64,000 nucleotides of DNA from Dyadobacter psychrotolerans (GCF_004349265.1 NZ_SMFL01000003.1:372001-436000), one strand, 5' to 3'; shown: positions 50,501 through 61,141, numbered from the stretch's first letter. Notes: generated from the sequence alone by a model not told the origin. Made by a program: numbers and translations.

Positions 50501-53500
50501 ATGACGGTGAAGCAATTGTTTTTCACCCTGTTTTTGTTTTGTGGTTTTTCAATCACATCGGCTCAGCCCACTTTATACCGTTTTATGAAACTTGATAATC
50601 GTCAGGGATTATCGAATAATCAGGTGACCTGTTTTCTAAAAGACAGCCGTGGCCTGATGTGGTTTGGTACCATATCTGGTTTAAACCGCTACGATGGTTA
50701 TAGCATAAAATCTTTCCGAAATGACATCCGGGATTCTGCCACGCTGCTAAACAATAATATCATAAACCTGTTTGAAGATCCGGCCGGAAAGATATGGGTT
50801 ACAACGATTGAAGGCACCAATATCTACGACCCGCGTACGGAAAAATTCATCAGAAACACAGCTCCTTATGCAAGTTACTTCGGCTTGCCCGATGGATCGG
50901 TAACCAATATTATCAAGGATTCCCAGGGTTCCTTTTGGTTTATTCATGAAACAAAAGGCATCTACATTTATCGCGCATCTTCTGACAAAAAGATCATTCA
51001 TCTAAGTTATCCGCCAGGAACAGATAAAGCTGGCGGATCAAATCAGATTGCTTCATTGGCAGAAGATAAAAGCGGGAACATGTGGATCATCCACAAAAAT
51101 GGTGTGCTTGACAAAATGAATATAGGCTCGTACAAAATTCTTTTCAGAACTTCCTACCTAAAGAATTTGAACAAAGGTGAATCTCTGTTGTACAACATCA
51201 CTATCGACACCGACGGAGATCCCTGGCTTTACGTTTTGAGAGCTAATCTTGGTGTTTTTTATTTCAATAACCATTCGAAGAATTTTTTAAACATTACAAA
51301 AAATTCATTCTCTGTCAAACTGACCTCAAACATTATTCAGGGGATCGTGCAGGACAACCAGGGATTGATCTGGATTGGAACAGATCATGGCGGTATCGAC
51401 CTGATTAACAAAAAAACCTGGGAGACAACCTATCTGCTACATGATGAAGACAATGACAAAAGCCTGAGTCAAAATACCATAAACAGCTTATATAAAGATA
51501 GTTGCGGTATTATCTGGACGGGAACTTACAAAGACGGGATCAATTACTACCACGAAAATATTTTTCGTTTTGCACTATATCAGAACGACCGGTCCAAACC
51601 GCAAAGCCTGCCTTACAATGATTTTAACCGATTTGCTGAGGATGACCAGGGCAACCTCTGGCTGGGCGGGAATGGCGGCGGATTAATTTACTTTGAGCGC
51701 AAAAAAAATACATATACACGGTACCTGCACCAACCTGACAACCCTGCCAGCCTGGCGAGCAATGTGGTTGTAAGTCTGTTTATTGACAGCAGCAAACGAC
51801 TTTGGATCGGAACCTACTATGGTGGATTAAGCTATTTTGATGGTAAAACTTTTACAACGTATCGCCACGATGCTTCGGACAAAAACAGCATTGCGGATGA
51901 CAGCGTTTGGGAAATTTTCGAAGATTCGAGGAAAAATTTATGGATCGGCACACTTGATGGCGGACTTGACCAACTTGACAGGACCACCGGGAAATTTACT
52001 CATTTCCCCAGCGGAGGTGCCAATTCTATTCATGCGGGTTACGTAAGTGAGATAACCGAAGACAACGAAGGAAATATCTGGGTTGGGACTTCATACGGTT
52101 TGGAAAAATATAGTTACAAAACCAACAGTTTCATCCATTTTTTAAGCAATGCAGAAAAGCCAGGCTTTCTCAGCAACAACCTGATTCACACAATTTATGA
52201 GGACAAACGCGGAAATCTGTGGATTGGAACACATGAAGGGTTGAACTTGTACGACAAACAGAGTCAAACTTTCCGTTCCTTTGGGAAGGAAGACGGGATG
52301 TCGCATAACACGATATTATCCGTTACCGAAGACAAACAGGGTAATCTTTGGTTTGGCACTCCCGAGGGTATAACCCGTGCAGAGATCGAATGGCAAGGTA
52401 AAGATCTGATACCTCATTTTGTCAGGTATGATGAAACGGATGGATTGCAGGGTAAAGAGTTTAATGAAAACGCAGCCTTGCAAACCAAAGATGGCGAACT
52501 CATTTTCGGAGGTTCAAAAGGCTTTAATCTGTTTCGTCCGCAGGATATCCGAACCGACTCCTCGTTTCCAAAAATCTTTCTCTCGGATCTCTATCTTTTT
52601 AACAAAAGGGTGAACATCGGAAACTCTTCGGATAACAGGACAATCCTGCCGGTTACTTTGAATGAGGTAAAAGAAATAACACTGAAACATAGTGAAAATG
52701 TTATCACAATTGAATTTTCGGCACTTAATTTCCTGCATCCTGAGAAAAATCAATATTTGTATCAGCTGGAAGGATTTGACAAGGGATGGATATCCGGTTT
52801 TGATAACTCCCGTAAAGCAACCTATACCAACCTTGATCCCGGTGTTTATCTTTTCAAAGTAAAGTCAACAAACAGTGAGGGTGTCTGGGGTAAAGAAGGC
52901 GTCCGGCTAAAAATCACCATCCTGCCTCCGCTTTGGCTTACAAAAACGGCGATTGCTTTTTATCTTCTGTTAACGATTTTTATTTTATACCTGGCACGAA
53001 AAGCAATCCAGCGAAGAGAACAGAATAAATTTAAAATCCAGAAGGAACGTGAAGAAGCACAGCGTATGCATGAGCTGGATCAGATGAAAATCAACTTCTT
53101 CACGAACGTAAGTCACGAATTCCGAACGCCGCTAACATTGATTCTTGCTCCGTTGGAAAAAATCTTAAAGCCATCCTCAAAAGTGCCGCGACTGATTCAA
53201 CAGGATAAAAATCATGAAGGTCAGCTACAATTGATTCATCGAAATGCCAAAAGGCTTTTAAATCTGGTAAACCAATTATTGGATTTGGGGAAGCTTGAGT
53301 TCCAGGAAATAAAATTTAATCCCGCCGAAGGAGATATTATCCGGTTCATCAGAGACACCACTTTTTCTTTCTCCGATCTTTCTGAAAAACAACACATTAC
53401 TCTTTCTTTTGATTCCGATATCATTTCGCTCCGGACAGCGTTTGACGAAGATAAACTGGAAAAAATTCTTTTTAATTTACTTTCCAATGCTTTTAAATTT

Positions 53501-54673
53501 ACTCCCGATGGTGGAAATGTGAATGTAACAGTGCAGCCAAAATCAACAGACGCGGATCAGTTTCTGGAAATTAAAGTGAAGGACTCCGGTATAGGAATTC
53601 CTCTGGAAAAACAGGAAAAGATCTTCGAACGATTCTATCAGCACGATGTTCCTGCAAGCATGATGAACCAGGGTAGCGGAATTGGTCTTTCCATAACCCG
53701 GGAGTTTGTAAAGATTCATGGCGGAACGATACAGGTAGTAAATGAATCGGAAACGGGAAGTTGTTTTTCAGTTGTAATACCGGTTCAGGAAATCGTTAAT
53801 GAAACTGCGGATGATTCTGATAAAACCGAACTCTTATCTTTTTCTCTAAATAAAACTTCGGATGAACCTGAACAAATTTCTGAGAAACCGGAAGAGTCAG
53901 CGACTATCTTACTCGTTGAAGACAACTTTGAGTTTCGTCAGTATTTGAAAGAAATTCTTGCTGATCAGTACACCATTCTGGAAGCTGGCGATGGTAAAAA
54001 TGGATTGGAAAAGGCAATCAACGAAATGCCCGACCTGATTGTGAGCGACGTGATGATGCCGGAAATGAACGGGATTGATATGTGCAAAAGATTAAAAGAC
54101 AATGCGCAAACTTCCCATATTCCGGTGATCCTGCTTACTGCCAGAAATTCGGATGAGCAAAAATTGGAAGGCTATGAAACCGGTGCCCAGGATTACATCG
54201 AAAAGCCATTCAATTTCGAATTACTTCAGTCAAAGATCAAAAGTTTGCTCAAACAGCAAAGTGCAGCCCGGAAAGCTTACCGGCAGCAAATTACCATCAA
54301 AGGGAAAGATGTCGCAATTAGTTCGCTGGACGAAAAACTGGTTCAAAAGGCAATTGCCATTGTTGAAAAAAATATATCCAATCCGGACTTTTCAGTGGAA
54401 GCTTTCAGCAGTGAACTGGGCATGAGCCGGATACACTTATATCGTAAACTGCAAAGTCTTACAGGTAAATCGCCGATCGATTTTATCCGCTCGATCCGCC
54501 TGGAAAGATCCAGGCAACTGCTCGGACAAAGCCAGCTGACAGTGGCAGAAATTGCCTATCAGGTTGGATTCAACAACCCTAAATATTTCGCCAAACACTT
54601 CCGCGAAGAGTTCAGTGAGCTTCCTTCTTCGTATGCCATGCGGGCCAGAATCAATAAAGGTTCCGCCGCCTGA
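50501..54673 (+). CDS. Hybrid two-component system sensor/regulator (HTCS)
   Basis: A 1390-residue one-protein two-component system. Order: signal peptide (1-22, ending SAQ); periplasmic Reg_prop beta-propellers with repeated [L/M]W[I/F]GT motifs (about 45-690); Y_Y_Y domain (about 705-800, YLYQLEGFDKGW); membrane helix (about 808-828); HisKA with His 872 (NVSHEFRTPL); HATPase with GSGIGLSITREFV; receiver with Asp 1183 (IVSDVMMPEMNG); AraC HTH at the C-terminus (GMSRIHLYRKLQSLTGKSP, EIAYQVGFNNPKYFAKHFR). HTCS proteins sense a ligand in the periplasm and activate the adjacent SusCD operon, which starts 219 bases downstream. Confidence 0.95.
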   Translation: MTVKQLFFTLFLFCGFSITSAQPTLYRFMKLDNRQGLSNNQVTCFLKDSRGLMWFGTISGLNRYDGYSIKSFRNDIRDSATLLNNNIINLFEDPAGKIWVTTIEGTNIYDPRTEKFIRNTAPYASYFGLPDGSVTNIIKDSQGSFWFIHETKGIYIYRASSDKKIIHLSYPPGTDKAGGSNQIASLAEDKSGNMWIIHKNGVLDKMNIGSYKILFRTSYLKNLNKGESLLYNITIDTDGDPWLYVLRANLGVFYFNNHSKNFLNITKNSFSVKLTSNIIQGIVQDNQGLIWIGTDHGGIDLINKKTWETTYLLHDEDNDKSLSQNTINSLYKDSCGIIWTGTYKDGINYYHENIFRFALYQNDRSKPQSLPYNDFNRFAEDDQGNLWLGGNGGGLIYFERKKNTYTRYLHQPDNPASLASNVVVSLFIDSSKRLWIGTYYGGLSYFDGKTFTTYRHDASDKNSIADDSVWEIFEDSRKNLWIGTLDGGLDQLDRTTGKFTHFPSGGANSIHAGYVSEITEDNEGNIWVGTSYGLEKYSYKTNSFIHFLSNAEKPGFLSNNLIHTIYEDKRGNLWIGTHEGLNLYDKQSQTFRSFGKEDGMSHNTILSVTEDKQGNLWFGTPEGITRAEIEWQGKDLIPHFVRYDETDGLQGKEFNENAALQTKDGELIFGGSKGFNLFRPQDIRTDSSFPKIFLSDLYLFNKRVNIGNSSDNRTILPVTLNEVKEITLKHSENVITIEFSALNFLHPEKNQYLYQLEGFDKGWISGFDNSRKATYTNLDPGVYLFKVKSTNSEGVWGKEGVRLKITILPPLWLTKTAIAFYLLLTIFILYLARKAIQRREQNKFKIQKEREEAQRMHELDQMKINFFTNVSHEFRTPLTLILAPLEKILKPSSKVPRLIQQDKNHEGQLQLIHRNAKRLLNLVNQLLDLGKLEFQEIKFNPAEGDIIRFIRDTTFSFSDLSEKQHITLSFDSDIISLRTAFDEDKLEKILFNLLSNAFKFTPDGGNVNVTVQPKSTDADQFLEIKVKDSGIGIPLEKQEKIFERFYQHDVPASMMNQGSGIGLSITREFVKIHGGTIQVVNESETGSCFSVVIPVQEIVNETADDSDKTELLSFSLNKTSDEPEQISEKPEESATILLVEDNFEFRQYLKEILADQYTILEAGDGKNGLEKAINEMPDLIVSDVMMPEMNGIDMCKRLKDNAQTSHIPVILLTARNSDEQKLEGYETGAQDYIEKPFNFELLQSKIKSLLKQQSAARKAYRQQITIKGKDVAISSLDEKLVQKAIAIVEKNISNPDFSVEAFSSELGMSRIHLYRKLQSLTGKSPIDFIRSIRLERSRQLLGQSQLTVAEIAYQVGFNNPKYFAKHFREEFSELPSSYAMRARINKGSAA

Positions 54674-54710
54674 AAACCTTTCAAATAAGACGTATTTCAA
54701 TAAAAATCTT

Positions 54711-54759
54711 AAATGTTACATACATCAGGTAACTTCTGATAGCCCAATATGTAACATTT
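54711..54759. promoter_or_regulatory. Inverted repeat upstream of susC, probable activator site
   Basis: AAATGTTACATA (54711-54722) and TATGTAACATTT (54748-54759) form a perfect 12-bp dyad with a 25-base spacer; a third half-site GGTAAC lies inside at 54728-54733. The dyad ends 28 bases before the -7 element at 54788, the normal place for an activator. It could also fold as a terminator for the HTCS gene, but no T run follows. Confidence 0.5.
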
Positions 54760-54787
54760 GAATACCCCAACTGGTCGCTTATAAACT

Positions 54788-54795
54788 TAGTTTTG
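54788..54795 (+). promoter_or_regulatory. -7 promoter element of the susCD-ASST operon
   Basis: TAGTTTTG, an exact TAnnTTTG match, 97 bases before the susC ATG. There is no well-spaced TTTG partner, which fits an activator-dependent promoter. Confidence 0.45.
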
Positions 54796-54892
54796 CATAT
54801 CCACCAACAGAACATCTGACTAGTAATCAAATCATTTACGAATTACTGTTCTTGCAAATCTATTTAACACAAAACTTTATACCGACATCTGC

Positions 54893-57800
54893 ATGAAAAA
54901 CTTCTTCTTGCTAATCTTCTTCCTACTGCTTACCTGCCAATTGCACGCTCAGTCAGTAACGGTGAAGGGAACAATTACCGACTCCGAGAATAAGGACCCG
55001 CTCCCTGGCGTTTCTGTTTTGATCAAAGGAACCACGCAGGGAACTGCAACAACTACAAACGGAGGTTATTCTATTGACGTTCCAAAGGGAGCTGTGCTTA
55101 CTTTTTCTTTCATTGGATATTCTGCCAAGGAAGTAACTGTTGGAAGCGAAACGATCATTGATGTTTCCCTAAGTCCCGACACACAAATTCTCTCAGAAGT
55201 GACCGTAACCGCATTGGGTATCAAACGCGAAAAACGTGCACTGGGTTATGCAGTTTCTGACGTGGGCAGTGAGAACATTGCCAATAATGGAGAAACCAAT
55301 GCCATTGCATCCATCGCAGGTAAAGTTGCAGGTGTGAGTATTTCCTCTACCACGGCGGGTGCAACAGGCTCAAGCCGGGTTGTCATCCGCGGTATTCGTG
55401 AATTACAGGGAAGCAACCAGCCTTTATATGTAATTGATGGCGTTCCTGCCGTAAATGGTAACATCGGAAGTGCTTCTCAATGGGGAGGATTTGACCTTGG
55501 TGACGGACTGTCGGATATCAATCCAAATGATATCGAATCAATTTCAGTCTTAAAAGGATCGGCCGCTGCGGCACTTTACGGTAGCCGGGCATTAAACGGG
55601 GTTATTTTGATCACCACCAAAAGCGGGAAGGCAAACAAAGGAATCGGTATTGAGCTAAACAGCTCTTTTACCATCGACCAGATTTCCACGCGTATGGATG
55701 AAAGACAGAAAGTCTACGGACAGGGTAACGATGGTGTGTTCCCGACCGACCCGCTTCAATCCAGAAACATTACCAGCAACTGGGGACCAAAATTTACGGA
55801 TTTTGAAACCATTACCCAGGCAGACGGAACGGTAAGGCCTTATAAATACATGGATGACAATATCCAGGATTTTTTCCGGGCCGGTAAAACCTCAATGAAT
55901 ACAATCGCGGTGTCAGGAGGAAAAGATGACAACACAGTCCGTCTGTCTTACTCTAACATAGCCAACAGTGATATCGTACCAAAAAGTGGTTATGATAAAA
56001 ACATCTTTGCGATCAGGGCAACTTCAAAAATCACGAACAACCTGACTGTTGACACCAAGATCAACTACATGACCGAAAAAGTAAGAAACCGTCCGGCGCT
56101 GACCGATGAAGTGAACAACATTGGTAACGGTTTACTCGGCCTGGCGGCAAATTTTGATCAGGCCTGGTTACAGGATTACATGAATCCGGACGGCACATAT
56201 AAAAACTACACAGGAAATATTTACCGCTCCAATCCTTACTGGACTTTAAATAAAACATTCAACAAAAGTACGAAAGAAAGAGCCGGTGGTTATATCAACC
56301 TAACCTACAAAATAAACAGCATGTTTAGTTTGAATTTGCAGGCGGGTACTGATTTCTTCTCATTCAATCACGAGAATTTCTATGACAAATATACACCTGC
56401 TTATGACGGTGGTGCTCTGAACCAGCTTTCGATGAACACCAATGAAACCAACTTCCAGGGTTTGCTTAATTTTAACAAAGACCTTGGAAAGGATTTTAAG
56501 ATTTCGGCACTTGCAGGAGCGAACCTGATGAGATACCGGAGCAAAGGTGATAACATCAGCGCGACTCAGATCATCGAAAAAGGAACTGCTAATCTTGTCA
56601 ACTTTACAGAGAAGCTGATTCAGCCTTTTGATAACCGTAAAGAAATTCAATCAGTATTCGCCAGTGCACAGCTAAGTTTCCGCGAATACCTGTTCCTGAA
56701 TTTGCAGGGAAGGAACGACTGGGCCTCCACTTTACCGCCGCAAAACAACTCTTTCTTCTACCCGTCTGTAGATGCAAGTTTTGTAATTACCGATGCATTT
56801 AAAATTGAAACTCCGGCTTTATCTTTTGCCAAATTACGTGCGTCATATGGTCAGGTCGGAAGTGATTTTGACCCATATAAAACAACTTTTGCATACAGCC
56901 TGACAGGACGTTCACTTAGAGGATTTCCGATGGGCGAAATCCTTGGAACCTCTATTCCGAACGCCGATCTGAAACCACAGATCAAAACTTCATTTGAACT
57001 TGGAACAGATATTCGTCTTTTACATGACCGCATCGGACTTGATTTGACTTACTATGACGAAGTTACTAATGACGTACTGCTGGATATTACCGTTCCGGAA
57101 ACAACAGGTTTTAACAGTGCTTCTTTAAATGCTGCCAAACTGAGAAACCGTGGCTTTGAGATTCTACTGAACACGGTGCCAGTAAAGCTCAATAACGGCT
57201 TCCAGTGGGATTTGTCTTTCAATTTTGCAAGAAACGTGAACGAAGTTGTTGAATTGAGCGACCTGCTGGAAACTTTCACGGTTGCAGAAGCACGCTGGGC
57301 AGGAGCAACGATTATTGCTGAAAAAGGAAAGCCGTTTGGTACCATTAAAGGAAACGGATTTTTGCGTGATGATAATGGCAACCGTGTTTTTAACAGCAGC
57401 AATGGCGAACCGCTTCCAACCACAACACCGATCACGCTTGGTAACACTTTGCCAGACTGGACCGGCGGTATGATCACCTCGGTTTCTTTTAAAGGATTAC
57501 AACTGAAAGCCGCGCTGGATGTTCGGGTAGGCGGAGATATTTTCTCAATGACCAACATGACCATGCACATGAATGGCTCACATGCCAACACAGAAGAAGG
57601 TCGTGATTCATGGAATTCGTATCAGCAGGACAGACAAGCCGCACAACGTGCTGCCGCGGCGGCAGGAGCGGAAGCAAATCTGGACGATCCGACAAGTCCA
57701 TATTACGTTAACCGTGCAAACAGAGGTTTTATCGGCGCAGGTGTAAATCAGGAAGGTGCGCCAAATACGATCCCGATCAGCCCGGCTGCTTACTGGCAGA

Positions 57801-58081
57801 GCATTGGAAATAATATCCCTGAACCTTTTATCTATGATGGCGGCTACATCAAACTCCGTGACCTTGGACTGAACTATACGTTTTCAAGTTCCTTGCTAAA
57901 AAAGACACCGTTTAAGACAGTCACTTTTGGAGTAATCGGCCGTAACCTTTGGATTATCAGCAAAAACACGCCGAACATCGATCCTGAATCAAACTACAAT
58001 AATGGCAATGGCCAGGGGTTTGAATACGGTTCACTGCCCGGACGCAAGAGATATGGTTTTAACCTGGTTGTGAAATTTTAA
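54893..58081 (+). CDS. SusC/RagA family TonB-dependent outer-membrane transporter
   Basis: A 1062-residue SusC protein: signal peptide (1-20, ending HAQ), CarboxypepD_reg-like domain (VTVKGTITDSENKDPLPGVS), TonB-box region LSEVTVTALGIKREKRALGY, plug with PLYVIDGVPA and SVLKGSAAAALYGSRALNG, then the barrel ending in KRYGFNLVVKF with the terminal Phe. It imports the ligand captured by the SusD partner, encoded 13 bases downstream. Expression is probably controlled by the upstream HTCS. Confidence 0.96.
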   Translation: MKNFFLLIFFLLLTCQLHAQSVTVKGTITDSENKDPLPGVSVLIKGTTQGTATTTNGGYSIDVPKGAVLTFSFIGYSAKEVTVGSETIIDVSLSPDTQILSEVTVTALGIKREKRALGYAVSDVGSENIANNGETNAIASIAGKVAGVSISSTTAGATGSSRVVIRGIRELQGSNQPLYVIDGVPAVNGNIGSASQWGGFDLGDGLSDINPNDIESISVLKGSAAAALYGSRALNGVILITTKSGKANKGIGIELNSSFTIDQISTRMDERQKVYGQGNDGVFPTDPLQSRNITSNWGPKFTDFETITQADGTVRPYKYMDDNIQDFFRAGKTSMNTIAVSGGKDDNTVRLSYSNIANSDIVPKSGYDKNIFAIRATSKITNNLTVDTKINYMTEKVRNRPALTDEVNNIGNGLLGLAANFDQAWLQDYMNPDGTYKNYTGNIYRSNPYWTLNKTFNKSTKERAGGYINLTYKINSMFSLNLQAGTDFFSFNHENFYDKYTPAYDGGALNQLSMNTNETNFQGLLNFNKDLGKDFKISALAGANLMRYRSKGDNISATQIIEKGTANLVNFTEKLIQPFDNRKEIQSVFASAQLSFREYLFLNLQGRNDWASTLPPQNNSFFYPSVDASFVITDAFKIETPALSFAKLRASYGQVGSDFDPYKTTFAYSLTGRSLRGFPMGEILGTSIPNADLKPQIKTSFELGTDIRLLHDRIGLDLTYYDEVTNDVLLDITVPETTGFNSASLNAAKLRNRGFEILLNTVPVKLNNGFQWDLSFNFARNVNEVVELSDLLETFTVAEARWAGATIIAEKGKPFGTIKGNGFLRDDNGNRVFNSSNGEPLPTTTPITLGNTLPDWTGGMITSVSFKGLQLKAALDVRVGGDIFSMTNMTMHMNGSHANTEEGRDSWNSYQQDRQAAQRAAAAAGAEANLDDPTSPYYVNRANRGFIGAGVNQEGAPNTIPISPAAYWQSIGNNIPEPFIYDGGYIKLRDLGLNYTFSSSLLKKTPFKTVTFGVIGRNLWIISKNTPNIDPESNYNNGNGQGFEYGSLPGRKRYGFNLVVKF

Positions 58082-58094
58082 TCAAAGAACTTAC

Positions 58095-59696
58095 ATGAAA
58101 AAGATCATATATTCCATTGCAGCATCACTTCTGTTAATGCAGGGCTGCACAAGTCATTTTGAAGAACTTAATAAAAATCCTGCTGGTTTCTCGACTATTT
58201 CTCCCGGTGTTCAGCTAACCAAAGTTCAGGCCGATCTTTCCGGACAGCGTGAAGATGTTTGGCGTTACGACCTGGCGATCAGTTCGCCGCTGGTACAGCA
58301 TCTTGCAGGTTCCTGGTGGACACAGCATGGCGGGCAATACCGTATTCTTGACAAAGGCCAGTGGTATACTTTGTGGGAAACGACTTATCCGAGAGATCTG
58401 AAAAATATCCAGGATCTCGTTGACAGGACTGCAGCTGATCCCGAACTTGTCAACATACATTCTGCTGCCCGAATTATGCGGGTTTATATCTTTTCAAGGT
58501 TGACAGATCTTTACGGAGATATTCCTTATTCTGAAGCAATTAAGGGATACACAGACAAAATCTTCCTGCCAAAATATGATACACAGGAAGAAATTTACAA
58601 CAGCTTTTTCTCCGAACTGGACGCAGCCGTAAAAGCAATGGATCCCACCAAACCTATTGTTGGCGGCGATGTATTTTATGACGGAAATGTCGACAAGTGG
58701 AAAAAATTCGGGAGTTCGCTTCGTCTGAGGTTAGGTTTTCGTTTGACAAAAGTAAAACCGGATGTTGCAAGACAACAGGTAGAAGCCGCTATTGCAGCGG
58801 GCGTCATGACCGACAACAGTTTTTCATGTATCATGAAACATGAGGCCATCAATTATACTTTCGGAGAAAATCGTGGAAACGGGCGCGCACAAGTATTTCA
58901 GGCTGACATTTCTTCTTCCGGATTCAGACTTGCCAATACGCTAGTTGATTATTTGAAATTGAAAAAAGATCCGCGGTTGTTCATTTATGGCGGCACTTAC
59001 CTTCCAATTAATGGAAGTGAGGCTATTGACAATAACAACAACATGGACATCACACCTTATCTGCAGGAAGGAATTCCTTACGGAGCGATGTCGTGGAATG
59101 CCTGGATGCCCGATCAAACGATTGTTACAGCTTCCGGTCAGAGTGTGGTAGTGCCAACAGCCTATCGCCGGATGCAGCCAAGTAAATACGTGGCGGCCAT
59201 CAACGCACCATTTTTCCACCTGACTTATGCCGAAGTTGAATTCCTTCTTGCAGAAGCTGCTGCACGGGGCTGGGGCGGACAAACGGATGTGAAAGCACAT
59301 TTTAACAAAGGAGTTCAGGCAGGCTGCGAGCAGATGGTTAACTATCCCGGAGCACCTGCGATTGCACAGCCGGCAATCGATACTTTAAAAGCAAATTATC
59401 TTCCGTTCCCGACGACCCTGGCCGGACAAATGAAGGTAATTCATGAACAAATGTGGGTTAACTTTTTCATGAACGGTACAGAAGCATATTCTAATTTCCG
59501 CAGAACCGGATATCCTGCACTTGTTCCTTTTACTGTCGTGGACTGGTATACCAGCGGGACAAATGGTGTGATTCCCCGCAGGTTCTTCTATCCGGAATCA
59601 GAAGCGGTGCAGAACCCGACCAACTATAAATCGGCCGTGAGCCGCATTGGCGGACAGGATGACTGGCTGAAACGTGTTTGGTGGGATAAAGAATAA
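58095..59696 (+). CDS. SusD/RagB-like outer-membrane lipoprotein
   Basis: A 533-residue lipoprotein with lipobox LMQGC (Cys 18) and HFEELNKNPAG after it. It belongs to the SusD-like_2 group: LTDLYGDIPYSEA, KWKKFGSSLRLRLGFRL, FFHLTYAEVEFLLAEAAARG, and NFRRTGYPALVP near the end. It would form the lid over the SusC channel. The ASST-like gene follows 76 bases later in the same direction. Confidence 0.94.
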   Translation: MKKIIYSIAASLLLMQGCTSHFEELNKNPAGFSTISPGVQLTKVQADLSGQREDVWRYDLAISSPLVQHLAGSWWTQHGGQYRILDKGQWYTLWETTYPRDLKNIQDLVDRTAADPELVNIHSAARIMRVYIFSRLTDLYGDIPYSEAIKGYTDKIFLPKYDTQEEIYNSFFSELDAAVKAMDPTKPIVGGDVFYDGNVDKWKKFGSSLRLRLGFRLTKVKPDVARQQVEAAIAAGVMTDNSFSCIMKHEAINYTFGENRGNGRAQVFQADISSSGFRLANTLVDYLKLKKDPRLFIYGGTYLPINGSEAIDNNNNMDITPYLQEGIPYGAMSWNAWMPDQTIVTASGQSVVVPTAYRRMQPSKYVAAINAPFFHLTYAEVEFLLAEAAARGWGGQTDVKAHFNKGVQAGCEQMVNYPGAPAIAQPAIDTLKANYLPFPTTLAGQMKVIHEQMWVNFFMNGTEAYSNFRRTGYPALVPFTVVDWYTSGTNGVIPRRFFYPESEAVQNPTNYKSAVSRIGGQDDWLKRVWWDKE

Positions 59697-59772
59697 ATGG
59701 TAATAAGTAGCTGGTCAGGACTTTGGAAATTTCCGGAGTCCTGATTTTTTAATTTTAATCCTATGTTTTAAC

Positions 59773-61125
59773 ATGAATAAATTCCGGATTTACCTTACCA
59801 TGCTGGCTGCAGCAGCCATCTTTTCATGCTCAGAAAGTGGAAAGTCCGTTACGCCTCAACTCCAAAGTTTCTCTGTTATTCTTAACAAAAATTCAGCATT
59901 GGTGGTTAAGGTAAAATTCAGCTTATCGGTTGACAGCAAGGCACATGTCAAGTATTGGCAGGCCTCGGAAAGTGAAAGCAGCGCGAAACTTTCCGCGCTC
60001 TCAGACTCAAAGATAAATCATACGGTTTCGCTTTACCAATTGCGGGAGAAAACAGCTTACAATTACAAAGTCGTTGTTTTGGACGCATCAGGGAATGAAT
60101 CTGAAACTTCGCAGATACAAACATTTACCACAGAAGCCATGCCGGCCTGGCTTAATACTTATTACAAAACGGCCGAAAATACGATTCAGGAAACGCTGCC
60201 GGGTTATTACTTTGTCGTACCTTCTGCAAAACCAAACGGATTGCTGCTGATTAACAATTCGGGTAAAATTGCATGGTATTGGTCGCCACCTTCAAACTAC
60301 ATTGTAAAAACAGCCAGGATGACGGCAAAAAATTCAGTTTTGATGCTGCTGGATGAAAATGCAACGCCCTTTGGAGATGGCAATATTCTTCTGGAGACAA
60401 ATCTGGCCGGCGATACCCTTTCCTATTTCCGAATGGGTGAAAAGGGTTTTGACAAATCGATTCATCACGATCTGCAAATGGACAGCAAAGGAAACATCGT
60501 TGCCATTACCAATACATTCAGCAACAATTTACCAGGCGATGGCATCATCGTTCTCGACAGCCAGGGTAAAAAAATCTGGGAATGGTCGACATTTTCTGAA
60601 CTAACCAATATCGATCCGACCAATTATGCGCAGCCCTGGGGAAACTCACTGGTGATCGACAAAGACAACAACTACATTGTTTCCCTGCGGTCGCTGTCAC
60701 AGGTTTGGAAGATCAATTCGTCAACCGGAAAAGTGATGTGGAAACTTGGTAAAAACGGAACCATAAAAATGCCTGAAACAAGCAACTTTCTCTTTCAGCA
60801 TTTTGCCCACCGCAATGCAAATGACGAAATTATGCTTTTTGATAACGGCAGTGCGGCACGTCCGGAAACCAGGCTTCTTTCTTTCAACCTGAACGAAACC
60901 ACGCTCGAAGCTACGCCTAAAATTAATATTTCACTTCCTCAAAATTTATACTCCATGATTATGGGGAGCACCAGTTTGTTACCCGATGGCAACCTGCTTA
61001 CCGTGAGCGCAGTAAATGGAAAAATATTGAAAATGACTAAAACAGGACAAATCCTTTGGACCATATCAGCCTCGCAGCCTATTTACCGGGCAGAATATCT
61101 TGCTAATCCTTTCGAAACAGAGTAA
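59773..61125 (+). CDS. Arylsulfotransferase (ASST)-like lipoprotein
   Basis: A 450-residue lipoprotein, lipobox IFSC (Cys 19). Residues about 25-120 resemble a fibronectin-III domain; the rest is an ASST-type six-bladed propeller with IHHDLQMDSKGNIVAITN and FLFQHFAHRNANDEIMLFDNG, where His residues in HHD and QHFAHR are candidates for the active site. ASST enzymes transfer sulfate between phenolic compounds without PAPS. Its place as third gene after SusCD under an HTCS suggests it acts on the imported ligand, perhaps a sulfated or aromatic compound; that is inference. Many Bacteroidota ASST-like proteins remain uncharacterised. Confidence 0.8.
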   Translation: MNKFRIYLTMLAAAAIFSCSESGKSVTPQLQSFSVILNKNSALVVKVKFSLSVDSKAHVKYWQASESESSAKLSALSDSKINHTVSLYQLREKTAYNYKVVVLDASGNESETSQIQTFTTEAMPAWLNTYYKTAENTIQETLPGYYFVVPSAKPNGLLLINNSGKIAWYWSPPSNYIVKTARMTAKNSVLMLLDENATPFGDGNILLETNLAGDTLSYFRMGEKGFDKSIHHDLQMDSKGNIVAITNTFSNNLPGDGIIVLDSQGKKIWEWSTFSELTNIDPTNYAQPWGNSLVIDKDNNYIVSLRSLSQVWKINSSTGKVMWKLGKNGTIKMPETSNFLFQHFAHRNANDEIMLFDNGSAARPETRLLSFNLNETTLEATPKINISLPQNLYSMIMGSTSLLPDGNLLTVSAVNGKILKMTKTGQILWTISASQPIYRAEYLANPFETE

Positions 61126-61141
61126 ATTTTTTAGACATAAA

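Noticed and set aside
57052..57591. 179-codon minus-strand frame antisense to susC
   Set aside because: Composition (Ser/Pro/Leu rich) mirrors the complementary coding frame; no start context or family resemblance.
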